In this document: positions 27,756 through 36,563 of the stretch, piece after piece
Layout: the number at the start of each line of letters is the position of its first letter
Numbering within the stretch: position 1 is the stretch's first letter
Assembly (NCBI GenBank): GCA_958296035.1
Contig: OY282431.1
Coordinates: 3,208,037-3,272,036 of the forward strand
Length of the DNA: 64,000 nt
Source: Paracoccaceae bacterium
GTDB taxonomy: Bacteria; Pseudomonadota; Alphaproteobacteria; Rhodobacterales; Rhodobacteraceae
Direction of reading: 5' to 3'
Notes under the pieces: generated by a model
Told to the model about the DNA's origin: nothing
What the model saw: only the letters and a program-made list of their open reading frames with translations
Database searches by the model: none
Made by a program: the position numbers and the translations under genes

Positions 27756-29243
27756 CTACTTGCGGAATTCCAGGTGGCGAAAGGTGGCGGTACCTTCCTG
27801 TACGAAGAGGCCCCAGGTGTCGGCGCTCGACATATCGTAGACGCGGTACGATGCCACGACCTGACCGGCAACGAAGCATTCAATTGCTGATCCGCTGCGC
27901 AAGATCTGCACTCGGTATCGCCCGTTCTCAGGTGTAAATGCAAGAGGCCGCTCGACCAGTGGATTGTCGATCTCCTGACTGACCCTGATGCCATGCCGCT
28001 CGGTCAATACAAGATTGTCCCACAGAGGATCCATGGCAGCCGGCCAGCGGTCAAAGACGACGCGTTCCTTCATCGGTTCGATCGCAAGTGTAAATCCGGC
28101 TTCAAGATCTGTTCCTCCCTGTGGCTCAATCAGGATACCGGCGGCCTCAGTGTTGGGCGAGGTTTCAATCTCGACATCGAGAAGCATGTCCTCGTGAGCC
28201 GGACCAGCGAGAAAGGCATATCCGAATGAGCCTGTAGCATGGCAGGAGGGACATGGACCATCTGTCCAGTCGCCCAGCCGAGGTTGCAGGTTGTAGCGAA
28301 CGGGTTCGGTATAACTTGCACCGACTTCGGGAGGGAGCCGACAGGTCAGTGTCCCATCGGGTAGCGAAACCAGTTCTCTCGGGCTGCCGAGTTGACCTCC
28401 CCAGACCCAGTTGTTCTCGGGGATGTTGAACTTTCGATAGGGAATCCATGCAAAGCTGACACGGCGTTCGCCGTCACTCGCCGATTTGGCGGCATAGAAG
28501 CGGCGTCCATCAAGACTGTCCAGCTTGCGACTCTCCCATGGGCCATCCGGCGTCGGCGCGACGCGGTATACGGTCTGCATTCGTTCCGAATACCGGCTTT
28601 CGACGAGATACCACCAGTTACCTAGTCTGAAGAGTTCGGGACATTCGGGACAATGGGTCAACATTGAGGAAGCCAGGGGCGGTCCGACTTCCCAGTCTTC
28701 CAGATCTGTCGACCTGGCCGTGGCTATACAACCCCGCCTGAACTGTGGTCCACTCTTCAGCCTGGCCGAAATCAGCATCCGGAAACACCGTGCTGCATCG
28801 TCGCGATAGACGTAAGGGTCTCGCCAGTCGACGGTCTCGTACCAGCGCTGGTCGGGCAAGATCAGCGGGTTGGAGGCAGATTTTTTCCAGGTCACCAGAT
28901 CTGTACCGGTTGCCTTGCAAATCGACTGCGGTGATGTCGACTGCCGATTGTAGCCGGTATAAAAGAAGTGAAACACGCCTTCGTGCTCTATAACCGATCC
29001 CGTCCAGATGCCGTCGCCATCGCACTCGCCATGTTCGCCGGGACCGAAAGCATCCGGCATGATCTCCCACTCGACGAGGTCTCCGGAGCGCAGGTAGGCC
29101 GTGGAAACGCGGGCGCGTTCGACATATTCCCAGGCACCGACCGGTGGTTGAGAAAAGAAAAGGTGCCAGATACCGTTATGGAAAAATGGCATGGTGTCAC
29201 CGGCAGCGGCACCATGCTTCGGGGCATAGCCGAAAAGCCTCAT
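27756..29243 (-). CDS. Glycoside hydrolase family 32-type beta-fructosidase
   Basis: Expected to cut fructose from sucrose-like or fructan-derived substrates. The five-bladed propeller shows the three acidic motifs: GDTMPFFHNGIWHLFF near the N-terminus (Asp16 in the place of the nucleophile in the usual NDPNG), DWRDPYVYRDD (the RDP transition-state Asp) and CPECPELF (the EC acid/base Glu). A C-terminal beta-sandwich follows, ending with SADTWGLFVQEGTATFRHLEF, typical of GH32. The ATG at 29243 starts the homologous region; the longer frame to 29309 adds Pro/Gly-rich residues encoded by the stem-loop. No signal peptide, so it acts in the cytoplasm on imported material. Confidence 0.85.
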   Translation of the reverse strand: MRLFGYAPKHGAAAGDTMPFFHNGIWHLFFSQPPVGAWEYVERARVSTAYLRSGDLVEWEIMPDAFGPGEHGECDGDGIWTGSVIEHEGVFHFFYTGYNRQSTSPQSICKATGTDLVTWKKSASNPLILPDQRWYETVDWRDPYVYRDDAARCFRMLISARLKSGPQFRRGCIATARSTDLEDWEVGPPLASSMLTHCPECPELFRLGNWWYLVESRYSERMQTVYRVAPTPDGPWESRKLDSLDGRRFYAAKSASDGERRVSFAWIPYRKFNIPENNWVWGGQLGSPRELVSLPDGTLTCRLPPEVGASYTEPVRYNLQPRLGDWTDGPCPSCHATGSFGYAFLAGPAHEDMLLDVEIETSPNTEAAGILIEPQGGTDLEAGFTLAIEPMKERVVFDRWPAAMDPLWDNLVLTERHGIRVSQEIDNPLVERPLAFTPENGRYRVQILRSGSAIECFVAGQVVASYRVYDMSSADTWGLFVQEGTATFRHLEFRK

Positions 29244-29277
29244 TTGTATCTCTTTACCAGGTCCTGCTCTAACTGGA

Positions 29278-29298
29278 CCCCGGCCGCTTAGGCCGGGG
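29278..29298 (-). promoter_or_regulatory. Intercistronic stem-loop upstream of the GH32 gene
   Basis: A perfect 8-bp GC stem (CCCCGGCC / GGCCGGGG) with a 5-base loop lies between the binding-protein gene and the GH32 gene, with no T-run. Such loops after binding-protein genes often stabilise the upstream message and reduce downstream expression. Confidence 0.5.
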
Positions 29299-29374
29299 GC
29301 CGATGTCAATGAAAAGTTGACTGTACGATATAACCTTGCACCGACCCGAATGGGTCAGTCAACAACCTGCTGCT

Positions 29375-30457
29375 CTATTGCACAAATTCTTCCCAGTTTT
29401 TCGAGAAGTTGTCGATAAACCCTGGCAGGTCCGCGTCAGGATTGTGCACACGGCTCAAGCTACGGATATCTTCATCCGACAGAATACAGCCGTTCAACAG
29501 ACCGCTGGCATAGGTTTCGACGTTTACAGCCGTGACCGGAATCAGGCTGAACAGTGGCTGCGTGTTTTCGACGGGGTGGCCATGCAGGTAGTCATAGAGC
29601 TGAATCAGTCCAAATCCACCAACCATCCAGTGACCGCCGATCGAGAAGGCAAGCTTGCCGGTCTTGATGAATTCGGCCACCTGCTCGTCAATGTCGGTTG
29701 TAACCACGGCGATGTCGTCGCGGCCTGCCTGGTCAATGGCAAACTGGCTGCCGAGACCCGCAACTGCTCCAAGAACGATCATGGCGTCTATTTCGCCGGG
29801 GGCGAAGCGAGCGATGAACTGTTCGGCGTATTTTTGGCCGTTTTCCCTGTTGAGACGATCCCAGGCCTCAGCGATGAGCGTAACATCATCATGCTGGTCG
29901 AGTACCGACTGGACTCCTGCCCAGATTTCTTCGGCCGAGGTGACGCCTTTCTGGTTCCAGATCATGGCAACATTCTTGTGACCAAGGTCGACCACGGCCT
30001 GTCCGATAGCTTCACCCCAGGTTGTATTGTTCTGGGTCACCTGGGCAATGAAATGTTCGCCCTGGTAGTCCGTTTCGTAGTTCGAAACGACCAGTCGGCC
30101 AACTGCCACACCCGGAATTGCGTTGGCTTCGAGAAGCCGTGCAACCTGAATTCCCGCCGGCGACGTCAGCGGATTGAAAATCAGTCCGTGAGGCTGGCTG
30201 GCGATGATCGACTCGGCCTGCGAAACATGCTGTTCCTCGGAGTTCTGATCGTCGAACTCGCGCAGGTCGACATTCAAGGCCTCTGCGACGCAGCGCTCGA
30301 AGCGATGACGGTTGATAACCCACGGATTTGTCTCGGGCTGACCCAGGTCGGCAATAACCAGGTCGGTGCGTGCCTCGCTTGCGACCAGGGCACCACCGGC
30401 CAGCGGCAACATCATGGTTGCGGCAACCAGAGCGATAAATGTGTTCTTCATGTCCAT
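29375..30457 (-). CDS. Sugar ABC transporter substrate-binding protein (FrcB/RbsB family)
   Basis: Periplasmic receptor of the importer. A Sec signal peptide (MKNTFIALVAATMMLPLAGGALVA) precedes two Rossmann-like lobes: DLVIADLGQPETNPWVINRH, SQAESIIASQPHGLIFNPLTSP, VGRLVVSNYETDYQGEHF and later DAMIVLGAVAGLG and VVTTDIDEQVAEFIKTGKLAFSIGGHW. The ATG at 30457 has GGGAG five bases upstream and gives 360 residues; the longer frame has no signal-peptide logic. As the first gene of the cassette it is likely the most expressed, with a stem-loop after it. Confidence 0.92.
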   Translation of the reverse strand: MDMKNTFIALVAATMMLPLAGGALVASEARTDLVIADLGQPETNPWVINRHRFERCVAEALNVDLREFDDQNSEEQHVSQAESIIASQPHGLIFNPLTSPAGIQVARLLEANAIPGVAVGRLVVSNYETDYQGEHFIAQVTQNNTTWGEAIGQAVVDLGHKNVAMIWNQKGVTSAEEIWAGVQSVLDQHDDVTLIAEAWDRLNRENGQKYAEQFIARFAPGEIDAMIVLGAVAGLGSQFAIDQAGRDDIAVVTTDIDEQVAEFIKTGKLAFSIGGHWMVGGFGLIQLYDYLHGHPVENTQPLFSLIPVTAVNVETYASGLLNGCILSDEDIRSLSRVHNPDADLPGFIDNFSKNWEEFVQ

Positions 30458-30516
30458 TTGCTCCCTGCAATTTTTCTTGCAATCTCTAACTTGGAACTCG
30501 TTTGAATCCCGACTTA

Positions 30517-30531
30517 AATGCGTAACGCAAT
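30517..30531. promoter_or_regulatory. Candidate operator (imperfect inverted repeat)
   Basis: AATGCG-TAA-CGCAAT, a six-base inverted repeat with one mismatch, about 60 bases before the first gene of the sugar cassette. It is a plausible site for the ROK regulator encoded in the operon. Position is the main argument. Confidence 0.25.
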
Positions 30532-30846
30532 TAATTGTGTCTTGCAAGTAAATGGCAACGCAGGTGGTTGATCCACGAATTCCAGGTCGGGGAAGCGTCG
30601 CCCGTCCAATGAAAGCAGACGTGTCTGTGCGCGTCGATCGGCGTGCCTGGTCTTGCTGCGATTCAGGAGCAGGGAATACTTTCGCACCTTGGCGAATGTT
30701 CGACTCTGGGTGCATTCATGAGTGAAGCCGGTCAGGTGGCTCGCTGGAACCGAGACCGGGACTTGATCCAGTTGCCGGTCTGATTTGACCCATCCGTCTG
30801 ATTCAGTGTATCAGGTTTCTCAACGTTCCGCTTGAAACCAGGCTCG

Positions 30847-31116
30847 TTAACCATTGCTCTCAAGCCTGGTGAACCGGAAATTCTCAGGCAGTTCCAATTT
30901 TCGACACTTCCCCCGCGCCGCTTGAGCAGATGCGTGCCCTAGATGTGAATCACCCTGGATCGCCTTTATGCCTCCGGTCTCAAGGAATAGAGCCACAGGG
31001 ACAAAGCCCCGATTGGATGAGATGAGCGCGGCGATGTCATAGCTGCCGGCCCGCGCAAGGCCGATCATGTCGGTTGCCATTCGGATATCCATAAACTTTT
31101 TCTTGATGCCGCGCAT
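30847..31116 (-). pseudogene. C-terminal fragment of a NYN-domain (LabA/DUF88-type) nuclease
   Basis: The 89-residue frame reads GIKKKFMDIRMATDMIGLARAG, then YDIAALISSNRGFVPVALFLETGGIKAI, then a short tail ending RKLELPENF. This is the second half of a NYN domain (PIN-like RNase fold), where a (V/M)D.(M/L)...M..(L/A).....YD.A.L.S.D.DF..... pattern is expected. Here the second acidic pair (usually GDGDF) reads SNRGF, so catalytic acids are lost, and the first half of the domain is missing. It is very likely a dead fragment. Confidence 0.5.
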
Positions 31117-31419
31117 GCCGGAGTTACGGGACTGGCATCAATCCAACGGAGCACAGCTGTCGGGGCACGCGAGGCGCATTTTCATCCGACGCGGACCGAT
31201 AGATAACCTCAAACCAATTCCAGAAAGTAATCATACATCGACGCAGCCCCTTCTCCGAGCCGCGTTGCTGTCACCCGGAAAGGTGTTCTACACGATCAAG
31301 CACACCGATTATTGTATGCGTCTGCATCATGATGCGCAGAGACACTGCATGATTTTCCCAATTCGTTCAATGAGTCGCGACTTTCCGGGATTGGTATCGG
31401 AGGTGGTCACGTGCCTGGT

Positions 31420-31569
31420 ATGATCAAGTCATGGCTGGAGATGCCGATAGAGGAAGAATACGGCAGGGGCGGCAATAGGCGCACCAATCGTGGGCGCAAG
31501 GAAGGCATGGGCCCCCTCTGGGTTCTCCCGTTTTTGCCGCTATTGCAAAACATCATGGCCAGCAAATGA
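31420..31569 (+). CDS. Possible small protein, 49 residues
   Basis: A short frame with a basic middle and a hydrophobic C-terminal segment (PLWVLPFLPLLQNIMASK). It lies 43 bases before the small coiled-coil gene on the same strand. No family recognised and no strong ribosome-binding site, so this may be chance. Confidence 0.25.
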   Translation: MIKSWLEMPIEEEYGRGGNRRTNRGRKEGMGPLWVLPFLPLLQNIMASK

Positions 31570-31612
31570 GCTTATTATTGACTGATGCACTGCCTACGCA
31601 TATGTAACCATC

Positions 31613-31864
31613 ATGAGGGATGCGCCGGACACATATAAGCTTGCCCGGCAAATTACCGTGCTGGAGGAACGCATGGAGACGCGAAAAGCAGAATTTGCCA
31701 CGGAATTCGCCACATTCCGGGAGAGCTTTGCCACGGAATTCGCCGAAATGCGGGAGGACAATGCCAAGTTTTATGCCGAGGCCGCCAAGCGTGAAACCCG
31801 TATGCTGCTCGCCTTCGCCGCCATGCTAGCCGTGGGACTGACAGTTCATAGTTTCCTGAATTAA
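31613..31864 (+). CDS. Small coiled-coil protein with C-terminal membrane anchor
   Basis: An 83-residue protein. A coiled coil (about 12-60) has near-repeats FATEFATFRESFATEFAEMRED, then AAKRETRM, then one transmembrane helix (LLAFAAMLAVGLTVHSFL) at the C-terminus. It is a mirror of the 6403-6711 protein, which has its helix at the N-terminus. Proteins of this kind resemble short DUF1640/CCDC90-like coiled-coil membrane proteins. It is an isolated gene between the sugar cassette and ybgC. Function unknown. Confidence 0.5.
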   Translation: MRDAPDTYKLARQITVLEERMETRKAEFATEFATFRESFATEFAEMREDNAKFYAEAAKRETRMLLAFAAMLAVGLTVHSFLN

Positions 31865-32219
31865 CCCTTCCGCGGGCGGTGTGAAGACCGCAAACCCCGG
31901 CAGCGAATAGCATTGACCGTGCAGTTGTCATTCTTCCTGGCATCGTTGTTGCCTTTGAGTTGCTGGTCGTTGCATCAGCGGTAGCGAGGATTGGCCTTTT
32001 TCTGCCTTGGTCGAGGGTCGCGTCACGCCACCCACTAGTGATGCAGTCGACCTGCTTGTCGAGGGCTTGTGGCCATTGATGCACAGCCAAGAGTCCTCAA
32101 GAGACGCGATAAAGGGGTCCCGCCTCTGGCGCTTCACGCGCTCCGCCGAACCGGTGAGCTCATCGCCAACATCTGCTTTCCACTCTACCACGGTCGTGCG
32201 CAGACAGGGAGCAAGAGCA

Positions 32220-32360
32220 ATGGCAATCAGCCTGGTGGATGCGGTGCAGATTCACCAACTGAAGCGGCAAGGGTACAGCATCAGCGAGCATGCGCGATCC
32301 ATCGGACGGGACCGCAAGCATCTTGAACTGGAGATAAAGACGCAGTCGGCCACCTGCTGA
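32220..32360 (+). pseudogene. IS21-family IstA N-terminal remnant
   Basis: About 45 residues match the N-terminal helix-turn-helix of IS21-type IstA transposases: IHQLKRQGYSISEHARSIGRDRKHLE, where relatives read SISAIARKLGRDRKTVRKY. The catalytic part and istB are absent and the frame stops soon after. It marks the right end of the accessory strip beside ybgC. Confidence 0.5.
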
Positions 32361-32413
32361 CGGGATCAGGCCGGGCATGAGCGGAGTTTGGCGTCACGCT
32401 TTCCCTACCCGTT

Positions 32414-32818
32414 TCAGGCAAACGCTGCCGCGATTCCGGGCGGTATTCTGGAAGCTCTTCCGCCCGCGTTCATACAGGCCAGCAATACCCGACTTGAAAA
32501 CAGTTGCCGCTCATTACCAACCTGCTCTTTCCTGAAGATGTCCTGTTCAAGTTCCAGACGAGCCGGAGTCACGCGTTCCAGCCGGGTAACGACCCGCAGT
32601 TCGTCGTCAAACCTTGCCGGCGACAAAAACTCGGCTTCGACCCTGCGCACCGCGAACACCAGACCGGAGCGGTCCCGCAACTCTGCCTGTCTTATTCCCA
32701 GCGAGCGCAGATATTCGGTTCTTGCCCGCTCTATGAAACGGAAATAATTGGCGTAGTAGACGAGCCCGGCCCAGTCGGTGTCTTCGTAATAGACTCGAAG
32801 GTGAAATTCGTGACTCAC
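32414..32818 (-). CDS. ybgC: Acyl-CoA thioesterase YbgC (Tol-Pal associated)
   Basis: Hot-dog-fold acyl-CoA thioesterase, usually the first gene of the tol operon. The active-site signature [29 protein letters not shown] is complete, including the catalytic Asp. A GTG at 32818 overlaps the ruvB stop (GTGA) and gives 134 residues, a normal length; the longer frame to 32884 lies inside ruvB. It is coupled to ruvB as expected, but tolQ, its normal downstream partner, is 9.9 kb away. Confidence 0.9.
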   Translation of the reverse strand: MSHEFHLRVYYEDTDWAGLVYYANYFRFIERARTEYLRSLGIRQAELRDRSGLVFAVRRVEAEFLSPARFDDELRVVTRLERVTPARLELEQDIFRKEQVGNERQLFSSRVLLACMNAGGRASRIPPGIAAAFA

Positions 32819-33855
32819 CTGCCGTCGCCAAAGAGGTCCTGCGCCGGAGGAGCGGACGGCGGGCGAAGACCCAGATGCCTCCAAGCCTGATGTGCCAGCG
32901 TCCGTCCACGCGGGGTGCGCAGAATGTAGCCTTGCTGCAGAAGAAAGGGTTCGATCACATCCTCGATCGAATCCCGCGTCTCGGACATCGCCGCTGCAAT
33001 TGTATCTATACCGACCGGCCCACCCTCGTATTTGCGAGCGATAATGTTAAGGTACTGCAGATCGGAACGATCAAAGCCGAGCTTGTCGACACCTAGACGT
33101 GTCAGCGCCATAGAGGCCAGCTGTTTCGAGATCTTGCCATCACCCTCGACCAGGGCAAAATCGACGACCCGACTGAGAAGGCGGTTGGCGATTCGCGGCG
33201 TACCGCGCGAGCGGCGGGCAATCTCCTCCGCCCCTCCCGGGGTAATGGCTATATCAAGCACTTTGGCACCACGCTTGACGATGGCGTACAGCTGCCCGGG
33301 CGAATAGTATTCCAGCTTCAGATGTATGCCGAATCGGTCGCGAAGCGGGGTCGTCAGCAGACCCAGTCGCGTGGTCGCTCCGACCAGTGTGAACGGGTTG
33401 AGCTCTATGCGCACCGAGCGGGCAGCGGGTCCCGAGCCGATGACAAGGTCAAGTGCAAAATCCTCCAGGGCCGGATAGAGAACCTCCTCAATCAGCGGAT
33501 GCAGCCGGTGAATCTCGTCGACGAACAAGACGTCGCGAACTTCCAGGTTGGTCAGAATTGCCGCCAGGTCGCCGGCCTTCGCCAACACCGGTCCTGATGT
33601 CATCCGGATGTTAACCGATAGTTCCCGGGCCAGAATTTGGGCCAGCGTCGTCTTCCCCAGCCCCGGTGGGCCGAAGAACAACGTGTGGTCAATCGCTACG
33701 CGCCGCTGTTTGGCACTTTGCATGAAAACACGCAGATTGGACCGAAGTTCATCGTGACCGATGAATTCGTCAAGCATTTGCGGTCTCAGCTGCAGGTCCT
33801 TGTCGCCGGCTTGCAACTGGGGATCAAGAGTGTTGTCGGGAGTTGACACGACCAT
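32815..33855 (-). CDS. ruvB: Holliday junction branch migration helicase RuvB
   Basis: AAA+ motor that with RuvA drives branch migration in recombinational repair. Motifs: [18 protein letters not shown] at the start, Walker [10 protein letters not shown], Walker [11 protein letters not shown], sensor 1 [11 protein letters not shown], arginine-finger region [10 protein letters not shown], and a C-terminal winged helix ([20 protein letters not shown]). At 346 residues it is typical. The order ruvC-ruvA-ruvB-ybgC is preserved with overlapping or abutting ends. Confidence 0.97.
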   Translation of the reverse strand: MVVSTPDNTLDPQLQAGDKDLQLRPQMLDEFIGHDELRSNLRVFMQSAKQRRVAIDHTLFFGPPGLGKTTLAQILARELSVNIRMTSGPVLAKAGDLAAILTNLEVRDVLFVDEIHRLHPLIEEVLYPALEDFALDLVIGSGPAARSVRIELNPFTLVGATTRLGLLTTPLRDRFGIHLKLEYYSPGQLYAIVKRGAKVLDIAITPGGAEEIARRSRGTPRIANRLLSRVVDFALVEGDGKISKQLASMALTRLGVDKLGFDRSDLQYLNIIARKYEGGPVGIDTIAAAMSETRDSIEDVIEPFLLQQGYILRTPRGRTLAHQAWRHLGLRPPSAPPAQDLFGDGR

Positions 33856-34530
33856 TTATGCGCCCGCCGTCGCGAGATGCTTCAGAGCTTCCCGAATTAT
33901 CTCGCCGGTAGTCATTTCGACATCATCCAATGCAACTGCCGCAACCACACGGGCCGCATCGCTGCCGCTGTAACCCAGGTTTTTCAGTGCCGAGACTGCA
34001 TCCGATCTAATGCTGGACTGTGTGTGTTCTGCCGGTGTGCCGACCGCTGCAACCGCCGGGCCTGCCCCGACCGCAGTAGCGTGCTCTGCCTGACCAACCC
34101 CGCCATATTGTCCATCCTTGCGAACAATATCCTCAATCTTGGTCTTGAGTTCGTTGCAAATTCTCTGTGCCAGCTTTGGCCCGACCATTGGCGCTGCTCG
34201 CAGGGCCTGCCAGTTGCCCAGAGAAATCGCTCGCAGGCAGGCTGTAACGCCCAGCGTACCAATGACCGATTGCGCAGCCTTGAACCCGACTCCCGGTACG
34301 GTCAACAAGCGGAGGAAAAACTCTCGCTCACCCAGTGAAAGGAAACCGCAGAGTTGAAGCAAATCCTCTCGGACCAAAAGTTCCGTGTACAGTTCGATAT
34401 CACTGCCGACAGGCGGGAGTGCGGCCAGGGTCGGCTTGGAGCAATGAACAATGTAACCCACTCCGCCAACATCGATTACAACATGTTCCTCGGCAGAGTA
34501 CTCAATCTTGCCCTTCAGCTTGCCGATCAC
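33856..34530 (-). CDS. ruvA: Holliday junction branch migration protein RuvA
   Basis: Tetrameric junction-binding partner of RuvB. Domain I begins MIGKLKGKIEYSAEEHVVIDVGGVGYIVHC, domain II has the helix-hairpin-helix motifs LLTVPGVGFKAAQSVIGTLG and GPKLAQRICNELK, and domain III (RuvB contact) is SDAVSALKNLGYSGSDAARVVAAV. The linker before domain III is Ala/Gly-rich and makes the protein slightly long (224 residues). The stop abuts ruvB; the start overlaps ruvC by four bases. Confidence 0.96.
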   Translation of the reverse strand: MIGKLKGKIEYSAEEHVVIDVGGVGYIVHCSKPTLAALPPVGSDIELYTELLVREDLLQLCGFLSLGEREFFLRLLTVPGVGFKAAQSVIGTLGVTACLRAISLGNWQALRAAPMVGPKLAQRICNELKTKIEDIVRKDGQYGGVGQAEHATAVGAGPAVAAVGTPAEHTQSSIRSDAVSALKNLGYSGSDAARVVAAVALDDVEMTTGEIIREALKHLATAGA

Positions 34531-35039
34531 CGCACTACCCCAGCGCGCTTCAGCGCCAGTTCCAGTGCTGCAGCGGTGCCTCCTGTAGCTGCATGCGTAA
34601 GCGCCACCGCAAGGGCATCGGTCTCATCCACTGACAATTTGCTCCTGACAGCCAACAGTACGCCTACCATGTATGCAACCTGTTCCTTGCTGGCATGCCC
34701 CCTTCCGGTGACAGCCCTTTTCACGGAATTGGGGGCATATTCGTAGACAGGCATTCCTGCCCTGGTCGGCACCACGAGCGCAATTCCTCGCGCGTGTCCC
34801 AGTTTAAGCGTGCTGGCTGCGTTAATGCTCACAAAGGTCTTTTCAACCGCAACGTGCTCGGGTGTGAATTGATCGACGATCTCGGTCAGTTGATTGAAGA
34901 TTCTCAACAGCCGTTCAGCAAGCGTACCTTCTCGCGAGCGAATCAACCCGCTACCTATCAAGATGGATTTCTGACCAACGGCATCGATAACACCCCATCC
35001 TGTGTTTTGCAGCCCCGGGTCGACACCCATAATCCTCAT
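34527..35039 (-). CDS. ruvC: Crossover junction endodeoxyribonuclease RuvC
   Basis: Resolves Holliday junctions. RNase H-like fold with GVDPGLQNTGWGVI (first catalytic Asp), the VAVEKTFVSINAASTLKLGHARGIAL segment (Glu) and the C-terminal VDETDALAVALTHA pair of acids. The ATG at 35039 begins the family sequence (MRIMGVDPG) and gives 170 residues; the longer frame to 35117 adds unrelated residues. yebC, often upstream, is missing. Confidence 0.95.
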   Translation of the reverse strand: MRIMGVDPGLQNTGWGVIDAVGQKSILIGSGLIRSREGTLAERLLRIFNQLTEIVDQFTPEHVAVEKTFVSINAASTLKLGHARGIALVVPTRAGMPVYEYAPNSVKRAVTGRGHASKEQVAYMVGVLLAVRSKLSVDETDALAVALTHAATGGTAAALELALKRAGVVR

Positions 35040-35926
35040 GACTTTTGAATCCTGGCGAGCAGACAGCCCCGGCCAATCCGGACATCGGCACGAGATCGTC
35101 TGCATGAGGCCGAACATTGCCAGGTTCTCGATTGCGCCATAGTGGGTCCAGCAACACTTCCCGTCAGTTTGAATCTGCCTTGCGGACGATGCGATTCACT
35201 TGAACTGTCAGGCGTGAAGGCAGCAATTGTCAGGCTGCCTCCTCGTTGTTGCCAGCATGCAAGGACCAGGTAACGCCCGCATAGGCCGTACAGGGCTGCG
35301 CGTACATCAATTAGGCGTGGCGCTTCAAGCGTAAACTGGTTTGGCTTTGGCACTGCTCGCGCCGGGCTTGCTCTGGAATTGGGCCCGAAACCCCATTCGC
35401 AAGCCTTGTCCGCAAGTCTGGATCTTCCTGGCATTGGCTGGTATCCTGGGGCGGTCCTGCTTGGCCTCCAAGAGAAGCGCCGGCACAAATCCGGGGCAGG
35501 AAACTCCTGCCTGGGATGGACTCGGGATGCCGCTGTATGGTTTGGTTCTACCGCCACCTATCAGATGGATCATGATATCAATCGGGAACGCCCGAAATAT
35601 TGACGCGCCTGGGCCCAGGTGCTTTCCGCCTTCCACACAGACTACACTGAAAGTCGGTCAGCCGCAGATTGTCGTCAGGGAACTGACGCAGCAGACCCGC
35701 CAAGATGTACGGATTGTTGTTGAACCTTCGCGTCCATAACTGGTTATCCCCTTTCTGGGCAGATTATCTGCGGTTGGCTACAAGGCATCTCGTCAATGTT
35801 GCGATCCTTTGCACCTTGCATTGTGTTCACGCCAATACAGTGCAAGAAGAGGGCAACCAATGTGTGGCACTCGTTGCCAATTCACCGTATTGTAACCTGA
35901 GTTCAAGTTAACACTGGAGAACATCA
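35040..35926. other. Gene-poor stretch upstream of ruvC
   Basis: About 890 bases between ruvC and the YHS gene. The only item of note is a 103-residue minus-strand frame (35325-35636) with a weak echo of a NYN domain (IDIMIHLIGGGR, then GFVPALLLEA, compared with GFVPVALFLET in the fragment at 30847). This may be a second, more decayed copy. Otherwise no gene is seen. Confidence 0.35.
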
Positions 35927-36373
35927 ATGTACTTCGCCCGCCTGTTTTGGCCGCTGCTTGCCCTCCTTGCATTCCATTCAGCACCGGCATTTTCAATGGC
36001 AGAACCGATCTTTTCGGATGGCGATGGAGCGATTCGCGGATATGATCCTGTGGCCTACTTTACCGAGGGATCTCCACACGAGGGATCTGCGGATTTTACG
36101 CATGAGTGGAACGGTGCGGTCTGGCACTTTGTGTCGGCTGAAAACCGTGACACTTTTGCAGCTGATCCCGAGTCCTACGCGCCACAGTATGGCGGGTATT
36201 GCGCCTGGGCTGCATCGCAAGGTTACCTGGCCCCAATCGATCCTGACGCATGGGAAATCTGGGAGAACAAGCTCTACCTGAACTTCAGCCGCCGTGTCCA
36301 CCGACGTTGGACACGCAACAAGGAGGAGAATATAGTCAAGGCCGACGCCAACTGGCCAGGCATCCTGGAATAG
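35927..36373 (+). CDS. Secreted YHS-domain protein
   Basis: A 148-residue protein with a signal peptide (LFWPLLALLAFHSAPAFSMA) and a YHS-like domain: IRGYDPVAYFTEGSP, FTHEWNGAVWHFVSAENRDTFAADPESYAPQYGGYCAWAASQGY, ending LYLNFSRRVHRRWTRN. YHS domains are thought to bind metal; here it would act in the periplasm. Such small YHS proteins are widespread and poorly characterised. It stands alone on the plus strand. Confidence 0.85.
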   Translation: MYFARLFWPLLALLAFHSAPAFSMAEPIFSDGDGAIRGYDPVAYFTEGSPHEGSADFTHEWNGAVWHFVSAENRDTFAADPESYAPQYGGYCAWAASQGYLAPIDPDAWEIWENKLYLNFSRRVHRRWTRNKEENIVKADANWPGILE

Positions 36374-36563
36374 GTGCGTCGGCCAGCCTAATTTGAGATC
36401 CTCGAGATGCCAGTGATGCGACAAACTCTTGAGCAACAGCCTTGCCCAGGACCTGGACGCCGGATCTCAAGTTGAGTCCGCGTTCAGGTTCGAATTCGAC
36501 AGAAGGCACCAATTGCCTCTGCAACTGGAAGCTGGCAATTATCCTCAATAGGTCAGGTTCTGC

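Noticed and set aside
29336-30505. A 389-codon plus-strand frame
   Set aside because: Antisense to the substrate-binding protein gene, which has a signal peptide, ribosome-binding site and clear family motifs.
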